Shown one piece after another: positions 37,856 through 48,716 of a stretch of 64,000 nt of DNA (within the stretch, counting starts at the first letter, position 1; each line of letters begins with the position of its first letter). A program made the position numbers and the translations under genes. The notes beneath the pieces are model-generated. The model searched no databases and had not been told where the DNA came from. It saw only the letters and a list, made by a program, of their open reading frames with translations. This DNA is from Adiantum capillus-veneris. Taxonomy: Eukaryota; Streptophyta; Polypodiopsida; Polypodiales; Pteridaceae. The DNA is taken from NCBI GenBank assembly GCA_014529385.2, contig CM043967.1, positions 10,173,501 through 10,237,500 on the forward strand, written 5' to 3'.

Positions 37856-38047
37856 TGAAGGAGTACGAGCGGAAGTGCGACGCGAGAGAGAGTGCGAGAA
37901 GAAGAGCACGACGATATGGTGAACTCGCTCTACTGTAATGTGTAGAGCATAGTGAGTTCTTATTAGGTTTTAACAAAAGAATATGTGTACATACCTGGCG
38001 GCCCGCCCACTTACCTGGGCGACCACATTGGGCTTTATACCCCAACA
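37856..38047 (-). mobile_element. 3' LTR of the copia element
   Basis: On the minus strand it starts TGTTGGGGTATAAAGCCC and ends CTCCTTCA, within the TACTA target duplication. Confidence 0.95.
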
Positions 38048-38062
38048 ACCTCCCACTTAAAG
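38048..38062 (-). promoter_or_regulatory. polypurine tract of the copia element
   Basis: The minus strand reads CTTTAAGTGGGAGGT directly before the 3' LTR. Confidence 0.9.
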
Positions 38063-38136
38063 TCCAATGTGGTACTTTAAGTGTGAGAGAAGCTACTATA
38101 CAAGCTAATATACAAGAGATGTAGAGAAGTGATGTA

Positions 38137-39816
38137 CTACCCTACACCTAACTGCTTGCAAAAATGCGCAAAGCTCTCTGAGGGAAGTCCTTTTGTAAGT
38201 AGATCAGCAGGATTTTCTGTGGTGTGAACTTTGACAAGCTGAAGTTGCTTATCCTCGAGCATTTCCTTGATGAAATGATACTTCACATCCACATGCTTTG
38301 TCTTCGAGTGATAAACTGGATTGCGAGCCAATTGTATAGCACTTTGACTATCACAATATAACACAGGCATATCTTCTTTGATTCCCAAATCTGTTACTAG
38401 TCGATTAAGCCAAATTGATTCTTTGCATGCCTCCGATGCTGCAGCATATTCAGCCTCTGTAGTAGACTGAGTAACACAATCTTGTAATCTAGAACGCCAT
38501 GATACTGCTCCACCACCCAATGTAAAGACATACCCTGACGTAGACCTTCGGTTGTCTAAGTCATCTGCATAATCTGAGTCTGTAAAACCCTTTACACTTA
38601 GCTCCTGACTCCCATAGCATATACGCATACTCTTTGTAGCTTTCAGGTATCTCAATATTCCTTTCACTGCCTCCCAATGTTTCTTGCCTGGGTTTGACAT
38701 GTATCAACTTACTACTCCCACTGCAAATGCAATGTCTGGACGAGTAGCAATCATTGCATACATCAAACTACCCACTGCAGACGCATATGGAATCTTATCC
38801 ATTTCAGCATGTTCTTCCTCAGACACAAGACAATCTTGTTTGCTAAGTTTCACATATGGTGGCAATGGAACACTCAATGCCTTTCCCTTCTCCATATTGA
38901 AACGTTGCAAAACCTTGTCAATATACTCTGTTTGAGATAACCAAATCAACTTCTTTGATCTGTCTCTCTCAATGCGCATACCAAGTATATGACTTGCCTC
39001 ACCCATGTCTTTCATGTCAAACGATTTTGCCATCTTTGACTTCAAAGCTGAAATTTCTTCCAAGTGCTTCCCAGCAATCAACATGTCATCCACATACAAA
39101 ATAAGGATCAGCCAACTACCATCCTTAGCCTTCTTTGTATATAGACAATGATCGAACTCACTACGTTTGTAGCCTTGAGAAAGCATAAACTTGTGGAATT
39201 TATGGTACCATGCCCTCGGTGATTGTTTTAATCCATAAAGACTCTTTAACAATTGGCATACCAAATCTTCCTTGCCTTTCTCAACAAACCCTTCTGGCTG
39301 CTTTCTTGCATGGTGATTTCCACATCTAAATCACCATGCAAGAACGCTGTCTTGACATCCATTTGGTGCAACACCAAATCTAATATGGTAACCAATGCAA
39401 GAAAGCATCTCAATGTAGTCATCTTGACCACCGAAGAGAGAGACTTCATCAAAGTCAATGCCTTGTTCTTGCTTAAAGCCCTTGGCAACAAGCCTTGCTT
39501 TGTACTTTGGCTGACTATCATGAGCGGTGATCTTATACCTGTAAACCCATATACAAGGTAGAGGCTTTTTGCCCTGTGGTAATTTAACTAGCTTCCATGT
39601 CTGGTTTTTATGCAGAGCTATCATCTCTGACTGCATGGCCAATTGCCAATTCCCGGAGTCCTTCATTTGCACTGCTTCCTTGTAACATGAAGGCTCATTG
39701 CAATCAGTCAACATGACATAGTTCATAGATGGAACAAACCGATCAGGAGGTCGCGTGATACGTCCAGATCTACGCACAATAGGTGGCTCAGGCTCAGCCA
39801 CAACCTGTGGTTCCAA
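38137..39816 (-). pseudogene. copia integrase end, reverse transcriptase and RNase H
   Basis: This is the downstream part of the copia polyprotein. From 39,816 it reads RSGRITRPPDRF and the RT start NQTWKLVKLPQG, then after a frameshift near 39,440 MDVKTAFLHGDLD (39,246-39,521), then LYGLKQSPRAWY and the catalytic YVDDM (38,704-39,264). After an Arg-to-stop change at about 38,702 come the RNase H motifs FTDSDYADD, TEAEYAA and YCDSQSAIQLA (38,137-38,700). Domain order and motifs are classical Ty1/copia. One stop, one frameshift and a phase change near 39,250 inactivate it. Upstream it was continuous with 48,717-51,020 before the chromovirus inserted. Confidence 0.95.
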
Positions 39817-40282
39817 TGTCATAATAATCAATATCTAATTCTCCTAAATGATTTTCTCATATTAAACTGATCATTTAATGTGGGGAAGTGCCAAGGGAGA
39901 AAAAGCTAGAATATTGGTTAAGTTAGCAGACCGGCCACAGTAGGGATCCAAAGGAGGGAAAATAGGGATCCAAAGGGGGGGCCATCTGCAAAAGAGCCAT
40001 GTGAAACAACGGGCTAAAAAGACCCTAAGGTTCAGCCCATTAAGACTTCCAAAATGCTAAGGTTCCAAAATTCAAAGGTTGTGTCCAAAGGTCAACCTTA
40101 GGGAAAATTGGATGCTTAGTGTGTGCCCAAAAAGTCTTTCTGCATCCCTACATGGGAGGGGGCGAGCCCCAAAGCTAGGGGATGAGAGAGAAAGCCACAC
40201 ACACACACACACAGGCTCCCTTTACACAAAGGGAATGAGGGACACATGTCAGCTCCCTAGGCCAGATGCCCACAAGGTATGC

Positions 40283-40616
40283 CCAATTCCTATTGGAAGA
40301 CCCTTGAAGTGGACCAATGAGAGTTAAGCTAGAGTAAATCTAGTTTAATTAATTTAAAAACATTTAATAAAAGAAACCAATAAGAATTAAGTGTCCTAGA
40401 AGACTATTGGGCAGTCTCCCAAGGGGTCCAATGAGCATTCAGGAGCCCTATGGCTTGCCTGATTCCTATTGGCCAGGAGGCAAAGGGGTCCAATGAGAGT
40501 TTAGTTTAATTATTTAATTATCTAAAGCTCTCACAAAAGGGGAAAGGGAGACACATGTCAGAAGGCTATCACTTATGCTGCTTAATCCCTATTGGCTTGA
40601 CCTGGGGAGGTCCAAT
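40283..40616 (+). promoter_or_regulatory. CCAAT-box cluster in the LTR
   Basis: CCAAT occurs at about 40,283, 40,314, 40,377, 40,428, 40,490 and 40,612, and its complement ATTGG at about 40,292, 40,406, 40,468 and 40,591. Several sit in the repeated word GGTCCAATGAG or CCTATTGG. NF-Y-type factors bind such boxes; the role here is inferred. Confidence 0.5.
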
Positions 40617-41185
40617 AAGGCAAAAGCCAGACTAACATAGCAGCTAGGGCTCGCCCAAGAGAGAGAGGGGGTTGATTTTTGCTTGGCATTCACTCTCACA
40701 TTCTCACACTTGACCATGTGTGAAGGGAAAATACTCTATCTCCTCCCAAGCTTTAATGGAGAGCTCATCACCTACTCCAAGCTTGTGAGATAGAAGCCTA
40801 CATCAACACTCTCTTGGCATGTGGATGCAAATCCAACCAAGAGCCAAGCTTCAATGCATGCTCATCTTCTCTACCAAGCTAATTACTAAGCTAAGCTATG
40901 CTAATATGAGTGATTATGTGAGGAGATGTACTTCTTTCTCGTAAGATACTTCTTTTTCCTCTCAATCTACTCTCATACCCTGCTAGCTCTCACCATCTTC
41001 GAAGGTGTGTGAGGTCTTGGGTCTGAGAACGGGGATAATTCAAGTTGTGTTTGATTAAGTGTTTTGCTTGGTGTATGAAGCTTCCATCTTCATTGCACTA
41101 GCTAGTCTTGAAGGAACACAAAGAATTGTATTGTACAATGTCTCTCTTGATGGGAGAAACCATAATACAAAGCCTTTTGGAGGGG

Positions 41186-41211
41186 GGACCGGCTCCATGC
41201 AAATCCGGTCC
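41186..41211 (+). promoter_or_regulatory. conserved LTR hairpin GGACCGG...CCGGTCC
   Basis: Perfect 7-bp stem with loop CTCCATGCAAAT, about 200 bp before the LTR end. It is present in all four LTR copies of the family in this window. Confidence 0.6.
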
Positions 41212-41408
41212 TCAACTGTTGTCAATAGCTTAATTGCTCTCTCTTTTGAAAGTATTGTCGATGCTATCTAACTAGGTGTTATGCTTTTTGTTGCTCTCTC
41301 CACCCAAGCACTCTTGTAATTCTCATTAGGAATCAACTCTAATGAAATGCCCACTTTGTCATGCTAAATTCCGCTACACAAAAGATTTTAGGCCATTAAA
41401 TGTTACAT

Positions 41409-41422
41409 TGGTATCAGAGCTC
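41409..41422 (+). promoter_or_regulatory. primer binding site, initiator tRNA-Met
   Basis: TGGTATCAGAGCTC lies one base after the 5' LTR; this is the standard plant iMet primer site. Confidence 0.95.
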
Positions 41423-41824
41423 AAGGTTTCTCTTTTCTTGCTCAAGAAGGGAGGTCCTCAAGCTAGCTACAAATGGTTGGTATTATTAATTGCCTGTGAG
41501 TAAGTAGAATAGGGATTTTTCAGCCTTGCAGTGCGCCTGCCTTTGTGCAGTTAACGGGGCATCACCGTCGAGAGCTATGGTCTTAATAGTGGAGTCCTAC
41601 GGGGCTTGCCTACGGCTTAACCACTATTGAGCTATTAGAAGCTTGACAGGAGCCGGTGCTGTTTTGGTGTCGAAAGACCCTCTCTTCTATTCCTTGCAAT
41701 TAATGGTATTCGAGCCGCGGGTACAGTAGCTTGAGTGCTTTTTCTAAAGGGGTAAAGAGGAGTAGCAACTAGGGCTTGAAGTGCCAAAGTACACCTAAAA
41801 AGTTTACACCTAAAAGTTGTTAGA
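41423..41824 (+). other. chromovirus leader
   Basis: Untranslated sequence between PBS and the gag start. Packaging and dimerisation signals usually lie here; I cannot point to a specific one. Confidence 0.7.
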
Positions 41825-44800
41825 ATGGCTGACAATATTAAAGAGAGTGAAATTAATGTTGATAACTTTGATTTTGCTCATGAGCAAGCTACTAATGATG
41901 CTTCAATGCTTGTTAATTATCTTGTTTCTAGGCTTCAACAAGCCATGGGCAATCCATCTCTCCAAAGTGAAGTGCAACGGCAGCTCCGTGCTCACGGGAT
42001 TCTCCAAGCTCATCACCATGACGAGAGAACACCTAGGAAGCCTCCTTGTGAGACTACCAAAAGAGGTCTCTCTCCGATTCGGGAAGAAGAAGAGAATCCA
42101 TATGAAGGGCTCAAGAACTTACTTCTTGATGATGCATCTCCTTCCCAAAGGAGAACTCAAGAGCCTCCACCGAAGGAACGAGAAAGAAGCGAGTCTCCCG
42201 CCACCTCGGCGGAGATGGCTCCACGAAGACGGCGGGCTAAACGCTCTCCATCACCACCAAAGCGGAGAAGACCATCACACTCTTCTCCACGTCATAATTC
42301 AAAGAGGGATGATAAAAAGCAAGAGAAGAAAAAGGCGAGAAAGAGGACACCCTCTTCTCCATCTTCTTCATCCTCTTCCTCTTATGAAAGCTATGGTGAA
42401 GACGACAAAGATCAAGACAAGAAAAAGGCGAGAAAGAGGTCACCCTCTTCTCCACCTTCTTCAAATTCTTCATTTTCTGAAGAAAGTGATGGTGCAACTT
42501 TTGAACCATCAAAAAGAAGAGGCCATAGAAAATCCTATGCCGCATGGAAGAGGTCGTCCAAGCTGAAGAAATTCAAAGAGGGAGGGAAGAGCATCTCTTT
42601 CCATACCTATGATGGCACCTTCGGTGCTACAGACAAAGTTTTGGCCTTTATCCAGCAATTCGATGCGGCGTTTGGAGATGAGGGCTTCACGGAGTCCTCT
42701 AAGCTACGCCATGTAGCTATGCACTTTCAAAAGTCCGCCAGACAATGGTGGTCTAGCCTACGAGCCAACGGTGAAGCTCCACGAACATGGAAGGCTTTAA
42801 GAGCTTCCATTATGAAGCAGTTTTTGGCCACCGATGCCAAAGACAAAGTACTCACCGAATGGCGAAGCTTAAAGCTCTCTCCCAATGAATCCATCCACAA
42901 ATATGTAGACAAGTTTTGGGACCTACAACTCAAAGCCACTGTGTTCAAAAAGTTGGATTTTGGAGAGCAAAAGCAACAATTTTGTGCGGGCTTAACCGAA
43001 GAAATGGCGGAGTATGTCAACTCCCAAAGGCCACGTACCATATCGGCGGTAATACACCATACTATGGTGGCCTCGCGAATCAATTTCCAAACGGGGGGTA
43101 AAAGAAATAATAAGCCCCCGGAAAACAAAGGTTCCAATGAGCCTAAGGGGAAGGACAATGTCCAAAAGTCTCCTAAGGGCAATTCCAACAAAGCTAAAGA
43201 GAAGGGAGTTTACAAAGGAAAGAATAAACTCTCTCCTGAAGAGCTTGAGCGTTATCGTAAAGATAACCGGTGTTTCAAGTGCGGCGAACAAGGGCATGCG
43301 TACCGCGCTTGTCCCCAAAAAAACAACCGCCAAGATCCTCCTAGAGCTTCTTTGGTTGAAATCCAAGAGGAGGAGATTCACCAAACTCACCACAAAGGAT
43401 CTCCTCTATGCCATGCTTGGGGAAAGGTAAGAGAACATGATGCTTTTATTCTCTTTGACCCTGGTTCTACTCACAATTTTATATCTATGGAGTTAGCCAC
43501 CAAGCTAGGCATACAATCCTACGAGATGGGAGATATCCTACCCGCAGACAGTGCCTTCAAGGGGCAAGAAGCTTCAGTCACTCCCTTAATCGGGAAATTG
43601 AGGCTTCATGTCCAAGGCTATGTGGACAAAGAGGACTTCTTTATCTCTCCTCTCAAGCATGAGGATGTAATCCTAGGGGCACCATGGTTTGACCGTCTGG
43701 CTGCCCATGTTAAATTTCCTGAAAGGAGAATCTCCTTTAAGTTCAGGGAAAAGGACATGTATATAGATGCTAGGGAGATGGGTAACACCATCCCCATTGT
43801 ACATACACCAGCTTTCAACAAGTCAATAAAGAGCTCTATTTCCGTGTACATGATTTTTGTTAAAGATTCTCAAAATGAACCTAATGCTTTAGCAAAAGAA
43901 AATAAAAGCAACCAAAAGGAATTAGAGTTATCCAATTTTCTCAAGGGGTTTCAAGATGTCTTTATTGACGACATCCCTTGTGAGCTACCTCCTAAACGAG
44001 GTAATGACGACCATGCAATTGAACTTCTTCCAGGAAGTTCACCGCCTAACAAACCTCCTTATAGAGTTTCTCAAGCTCAACAAGAGGAGATTATGCGGCA
44101 AGTGCATGAGTTAATTGAGAAGGGCATGGTTAGGCCTAGCTCATCTCCATTTTGCTCACCTGTGCTATTAGTGCAAAAGAAAGACGGCACATATCGTATG
44201 TGTGTCGACTATAGAGCACTAAATAGGATCACTATCAAGAATAGGTTTCCCGTTCCACGGGTAGAAGACCTATTTGATAAGCTACAAGGATCGACCTACT
44301 TCAGTAGAATTGACCTAAAAAGTGGCTATCATCAAATAAGGATAGTTGATCAAGACATTGTAAAGACCGCATTTCGTACTACATTTGGTCTTTACGAATA
44401 CATTGTCATGCCTTTTGGCTTGACTAATGCACCAGCCACATTTAACCGCTTGATGGAGAAGCTGTTCAGACCTCATCGAACCTTCACTGGAGTGTTCTTT
44501 GATGATATTATCATCTACTCTAATTCATTAGAGGAACATAAGCAACACCTCCAGGTAATATTTCAAGTTTTAAGAGAGAATAAACTTTATGTTAATCGAA
44601 AGAAAAGTGAATTTTTCTTGCAAGAGATTCAATATTTAGGTCACATTATCTCTCAAGATGGAATCCAAATGGATCCATCCAAGTTAGAGGTAATAAAAGG
44701 ATGGCCTAAACCAAGGAATCTTCATGAACTAAGAAGCTTTATAGGTATGTGTGCATACTATAGACGCTTCATAGAAAAGTTCTCACAAATTGCGGGACCA

Positions 44801-46774
44801 TTACATGACCTAACAAAGAAAAATGTTAGGTATACGTGGTCTGCTAAGGAAAACAATGCTTTCGAAAAGCTTAAAGAAAAGCTTATCTCTCAACCTGTGC
44901 TTACACTACCGGATCTCTCAAAACCATTTGAGGTCCAATGTGATGCTTGTGGTGATTGCCTTGGGGCTATTTTGCTCCAAGAAGGGCACGCCATAGGCTA
45001 TGAGAGTCGAAGGCTCGACCCTGTTGAGCAAGCTCTAGGCATATACGAAAAAGAACTCCTTGCAGTTCTACATGCCTTAGACTCATGGAAGCACTATTTA
45101 TTGGGGACTCCTTTCATTCTGCGAACGGATCACCAAAGTCTTAAGTACTTCATGACGCAGACCAAGCTCTCCGACAAACAAATGAGGTGGGCAAATTTCC
45201 TTTCGCAATTTCATTTTCATATTGCTCACATTGCTGGCAAGCATAATCAAGTAGCCGATGCACTCTCAAGACGACCGAGAGTGAATGCGGTTTCCATAGC
45301 AACTCACAATGATCTATCTTCAATGATAGATGAGTATGCTATTGATCCCGATTTTAGAGATATCATTTCAGCCCTTGCATTAGGGAAGAAAGAAGAACCA
45401 TTTACTTTACAAGATGGTTATCTTCTCTATGGCAATAGACTATGCGTTACTAACTCACTACGTGAGAAAGTAATGTATGAATCTCATGCTCCCCCATATG
45501 CGGGGCATAGAGGGATTCAGTCTACCCTAAAGGGAATTGAAACATATTTCTATTGGCCTACCATGAAAGTGAACATACATGAGTATGTTTCCAAATGTGT
45601 GGTATGTCAAAAGACAAAATTTGATAGAGGGAAGCAACTTGGATTGCTTCAACCCTTGCCAATCCCTAATTCACCGTGGGAGAGCATATCCATGGATTTT
45701 ATCTTTGGATTGCCTAAGTCTATCCATGGGAATACGGGAATATGGACGATAGTAGACAGGTTCAGTAAACAAGCTCATTTTATACCTGTCAAAAAGACTA
45801 TCAAAGCCCATCAAATGGCAACCCTCTTCATTTCACAAATTTTCAAATACCATGGCTTGCCAATGTCCATAGTGTCGGATAGAGATCCTAGAATGACCAG
45901 TAATTTCTGGAAGGGTCTCTTTGAGAATTTAGGAACAAGGCTAAACTTCTCTTCGGCCTATCATCCACAAACTGATGGCCAAAGTGAAATAGCTAACCTA
46001 ACTATTCTCGATCTACTAAAAGCCTATGTAACGGAAGTAGATCAAAGATCCCAATGGGAGAAGTACTTACCCTTAGTAGAGTATGCTTACAATAACACTG
46101 TACATACTTCTACAGGAAAAGCACCTTTCGAGGTAATTGAGGGAAGATCAAAAAGTCCCTTGCTACTTAAGGTACATGGGAAGATCTTCGCTGCAGATGA
46201 GTATAGCCGAGACCTACAAGAATCTTTCCAAAAGATTAAGGATGCTATCTCTATCTCACAGCAAAGGCAAAAGGCTGCTGCTGACAAGCACAGAAGAGCC
46301 CAAGCCTTTAAAGAAAACGATTGGGTCTTGTTAAAGTTTCCCAAGGCTCAATTAAGGCACACGACGGGCAAGAATCCTACGGGTCACCAAAAGTACTATG
46401 CTAAACTAGCAAAAAGGTACTATGGTCCCTTCCAGATTCTTAGGACAATCAATGAGATGGCCTATCAACTTAAGTTGCCCAATCATTGGCTCATACACAA
46501 TGCTTTTCATGTGAGCCTCTTAAAGCCTTACAAAGGAGAGCCACCTCAAGAACCAACTATTGAAGACCCACCGGAGATCGAGGACCACGAGGAGGTGCTG
46601 CAGCCCGAGTCCATTCTCCGACATGAAGACAAGGTATTAAGAGGCGGTAAGACTATCCGACGATATCTTATTAAGTTTAAGAATTATCCTTTTGAAGATG
46701 CTAGATGGATGCAAGGCATACAATTAAAGGATAACCTAAACCTTGTCAATGCTTACAATGCTTCCCAAGAGTAA
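41825..46774 (+). CDS. gag-pol: chromovirus Gag-Pol polyprotein, intact
   Basis: One 1,649-residue frame encodes all retrotransposition functions. Gag comes first: an N-terminal segment, an Arg/Ser/Lys-rich region (about residues 118-250) with RSPSPPKRRR and ARKRSPSSP repeats, a capsid-like core (ARQWWSSL, about 305) and the zinc knuckle CFKCGEQGHAYRAC (483). The protease has LFDPGSTHNFIS (about 543), DPG in place of the usual DSG/DTG. RT has MCVDYRALNRI (about 791) and the catalytic FFDD (about 891). RNase H starts at DACGD (1,040). Integrase shows ESHAPPYAGHRG to CVVCQ, SMDFIFG (1,290), DRDPRM and TDGQSE. A chromodomain (YLIKFKNYPFEDARWM, about 1,615-1,635) ends it; chromodomains direct integration to marked chromatin. 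Gag and Pol share one frame with no frameshift signal needed. The start ATG is the first in the leader frame and is conserved in the 18.8-kb copy. Confidence 0.98.
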   Translation: MADNIKESEINVDNFDFAHEQATNDASMLVNYLVSRLQQAMGNPSLQSEVQRQLRAHGILQAHHHDERTPRKPPCETTKRGLSPIREEEENPYEGLKNLLLDDASPSQRRTQEPPPKERERSESPATSAEMAPRRRRAKRSPSPPKRRRPSHSSPRHNSKRDDKKQEKKKARKRTPSSPSSSSSSSYESYGEDDKDQDKKKARKRSPSSPPSSNSSFSEESDGATFEPSKRRGHRKSYAAWKRSSKLKKFKEGGKSISFHTYDGTFGATDKVLAFIQQFDAAFGDEGFTESSKLRHVAMHFQKSARQWWSSLRANGEAPRTWKALRASIMKQFLATDAKDKVLTEWRSLKLSPNESIHKYVDKFWDLQLKATVFKKLDFGEQKQQFCAGLTEEMAEYVNSQRPRTISAVIHHTMVASRINFQTGGKRNNKPPENKGSNEPKGKDNVQKSPKGNSNKAKEKGVYKGKNKLSPEELERYRKDNRCFKCGEQGHAYRACPQKNNRQDPPRASLVEIQEEEIHQTHHKGSPLCHAWGKVREHDAFILFDPGSTHNFISMELATKLGIQSYEMGDILPADSAFKGQEASVTPLIGKLRLHVQGYVDKEDFFISPLKHEDVILGAPWFDRLAAHVKFPERRISFKFREKDMYIDAREMGNTIPIVHTPAFNKSIKSSISVYMIFVKDSQNEPNALAKENKSNQKELELSNFLKGFQDVFIDDIPCELPPKRGNDDHAIELLPGSSPPNKPPYRVSQAQQEEIMRQVHELIEKGMVRPSSSPFCSPVLLVQKKDGTYRMCVDYRALNRITIKNRFPVPRVEDLFDKLQGSTYFSRIDLKSGYHQIRIVDQDIVKTAFRTTFGLYEYIVMPFGLTNAPATFNRLMEKLFRPHRTFTGVFFDDIIIYSNSLEEHKQHLQVIFQVLRENKLYVNRKKSEFFLQEIQYLGHIISQDGIQMDPSKLEVIKGWPKPRNLHELRSFIGMCAYYRRFIEKFSQIAGPLHDLTKKNVRYTWSAKENNAFEKLKEKLISQPVLTLPDLSKPFEVQCDACGDCLGAILLQEGHAIGYESRRLDPVEQALGIYEKELLAVLHALDSWKHYLLGTPFILRTDHQSLKYFMTQTKLSDKQMRWANFLSQFHFHIAHIAGKHNQVADALSRRPRVNAVSIATHNDLSSMIDEYAIDPDFRDIISALALGKKEEPFTLQDGYLLYGNRLCVTNSLREKVMYESHAPPYAGHRGIQSTLKGIETYFYWPTMKVNIHEYVSKCVVCQKTKFDRGKQLGLLQPLPIPNSPWESISMDFIFGLPKSIHGNTGIWTIVDRFSKQAHFIPVKKTIKAHQMATLFISQIFKYHGLPMSIVSDRDPRMTSNFWKGLFENLGTRLNFSSAYHPQTDGQSEIANLTILDLLKAYVTEVDQRSQWEKYLPLVEYAYNNTVHTSTGKAPFEVIEGRSKSPLLLKVHGKIFAADEYSRDLQESFQKIKDAISISQQRQKAAADKHRRAQAFKENDWVLLKFPKAQLRHTTGKNPTGHQKYYAKLAKRYYGPFQILRTINEMAYQLKLPNHWLIHNAFHVSLLKPYKGEPPQEPTIEDPPEIEDHEEVLQPESILRHEDKVLRGGKTIRRYLIKFKNYPFEDARWMQGIQLKDNLNLVNAYNASQE

Positions 46775-47118
46775 GCAAATGTACAAAATGTTAAAAATGA
46801 ACAAAAATTTTTGTCTTATAAGACTCTCTTTTTCTTTATTTGTGCACAAAAATGAAGTAGTATGCATGCTTAGATCAAGTTTGTGGAGACGACGTCTCCC
46901 AAACACCAAGTAGAGCTTGTCACTCTACTATGGAAGACTGATAGGACTAATGTGCAGACATGCTTGCGGCAGCCTCAGGCTCTCAAGCGCCAAATGGACT
47001 AGTCATCCATTATGGAATGATGTCGTAGGGTAACATAGGGATCCTCTACCCGCTAAGAAAAGGACTCATGCATATGCTTTATCTTCTCTACACCATAGTC
47101 GAGGACGACTATGATTTC

Positions 47119-47131
47119 AAGAGAGAGGTAA
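47119..47131 (+). promoter_or_regulatory. polypurine tract of the intact chromovirus
   Basis: CAAGAGAGAGGTAA immediately precedes the 3' LTR and is the plus-strand priming site. About 350 bp of 3' untranslated sequence (46,775-47,118) separates it from the stop codon. Confidence 0.8.
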
Positions 47132-48711
47132 TGTCATAATAATCAATATCTAATTCTCCTAAATGATTTTCTCATATTAAACTGATCATTTAATGTGGGG
47201 AAGTGCCAAGGGAGAAAAAGCTAGAATATTGGTTAAGTTAGCAGACCGGCCACAGTAGGGATCCAAAGGAGGGAAAATAGGGATCCAAAGGGGGGGCCAT
47301 CTGCAAAAGAGCCATGTGAAACAACGGGCTAAAAAGACCCTAAGGTTCAGCCCATTAAGACTTCCAAAATGCTAAGGTTCCAAAATTCAAAGGTTGTGTC
47401 CAAAGGTCAACCTTAGGGAAATTAGTGTGTGCCCAAAAAGTCTTTCTGCATCCCGACATGGGAGGGGGCGAGCCCCAAAGCTAGGGGATGAGAGAGAAAG
47501 CCACACACACACACACAGGCTCCCTTTACACAAAGGGAATGAGGGACACATGTCAGCTCCCTAGGCCAGATGCCCACAAGGTATGCCCAATTCCTATTGG
47601 AAGACCCTTGAAGTGGACCAATGAGAATTAGGCTAGAGTAAATCTAGTTTAATTAATTTAAAAACATTTAATAAAAGAAACCAATAAGAATTAAGTGTCC
47701 TAGAAGACTATTGGGCAGTCTCCCAAGGGGTCCAATGAGCATTCAGGAGCCCTATGGCTTGCCTGATTCCTATTGGCCAGGAGGCAAAGGGGTCCAATGA
47801 GAGTTTAGTTTAATTATTTAATTATCTAAAGCTCTCACAAAAGGGGAAAGGGAGACACATGTCAGAAGGCTATCACTTATGCTGCTTAATCCCTATTGGC
47901 TTGACCTGGGGAGGTCCAATAAGGCAAAAGCCAGACTAACATAGCAGCTAGGGCTCGCCCAAGAGAGAGAGGGGGTTGATTTTTGCTTGGCATTCACTCT
48001 CACATTCTCACACTTGACCATGTGTGAAGGGAAAATACTCTATCTCCTCCCAAGCTTTAATGGAGAGCTCATCACCTACTCCAAGCTTGTGAGATAGAAG
48101 CCTACATCAACACTCTCTTGGCATGTGGATGCAAATCCAACCAAGAGCCAAGCTTCAATGCATGCTCATCTTCTCTACCAAGCTAATTACTAAGCTAAGC
48201 TATGCTAATATGAGTGATTATGTGAGGAGATGTACTTCTTTCTCGTAAGATACTTCTTTTTCCTCTCAATCTACTCTCATACCCTGCTAGCTCTCACCAT
48301 CTTCGAAGGTGTGTGAGGTCTTGGGTCTGAGAACGGGGATAATTCAAGTTGTGTTTGATTAAGTGTTTTGCTTGGTGTATGAAGCTTCCATCTTCATTGC
48401 ACTAGCTAGTCTTGAAGGAACACAAAGAATTGTATTGTACAATGTCTCTCTTGATGGGAGAAACCATAATACAAAGCCTTTTGGAGGGGGGACCGGCTCC
48501 ATGCAAATCCGGTCCTCAACTGTTGTCAATAGCTTAATTGCTCTCTCTTTTGAAAGTATTGTCGATGCTATCTAACTAGGTGTTATGCTTTTTGTTGCTC
48601 TCTCCACCCAAGCACTCTTGTAATTCTCATTAGGAATCAACTCTAATGAAATGCCCACTTTGTCATGCTAAATTCCGCTACACAAAAGATTTTAGGCCAT
48701 TAAATGTTACA
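47132..48711 (+). mobile_element. 3' LTR of the intact chromovirus
   Basis: Nearly identical to the 5' LTR; it is 9 bp shorter near 47,420, one CA unit shorter near 47,510, and differs at about three bases (for example CATCCCGACA versus CATCCCTACA). Confidence 0.97.
48490..48515 (+). promoter_or_regulatory. conserved LTR hairpin GGACCGG...CCGGTCC
   Basis: Identical to the hairpin in the 5' LTR. Confidence 0.6.
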
Positions 48712-48716
48712 TCCAA

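Larger units (their letters stand above)
39817..41407 (+). mobile_element. 5' LTR of the intact chromovirus
   Basis: It contains a U3 with about ten CCAAT or ATTGG words between 40,283 and 40,616, a (CA)9 tract near 40,196-40,213 and the hairpin at 41,186-41,211. The PBS follows directly. Confidence 0.97.
39817..48711 (+). mobile_element. intact full-length Ty3/gypsy chromovirus
   Basis: The element is 8,895 bp with 1,591-bp and 1,580-bp LTRs beginning TGTCATAA and ending TGTTACA, and TCCAA target duplications (39,812-39,816 and 48,712-48,716). It has an exact iMet-type PBS, one uninterrupted gag-pol frame and a polypurine tract. It interrupts the minus-strand copia polyprotein. The LTRs differ by two small indels and about three substitutions by eye. 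Everything needed for autonomous transposition appears present. Confidence 0.98.

Noticed and set aside
41817-42566. 249-codon frame overlapping the chromovirus Gag
   Set aside because: It is a shifted reading of the Arg/Ser/Lys-rich Gag region. The main frame is intact and has domain motifs; the shifted one is only partly kept in the 18.8-kb copy.
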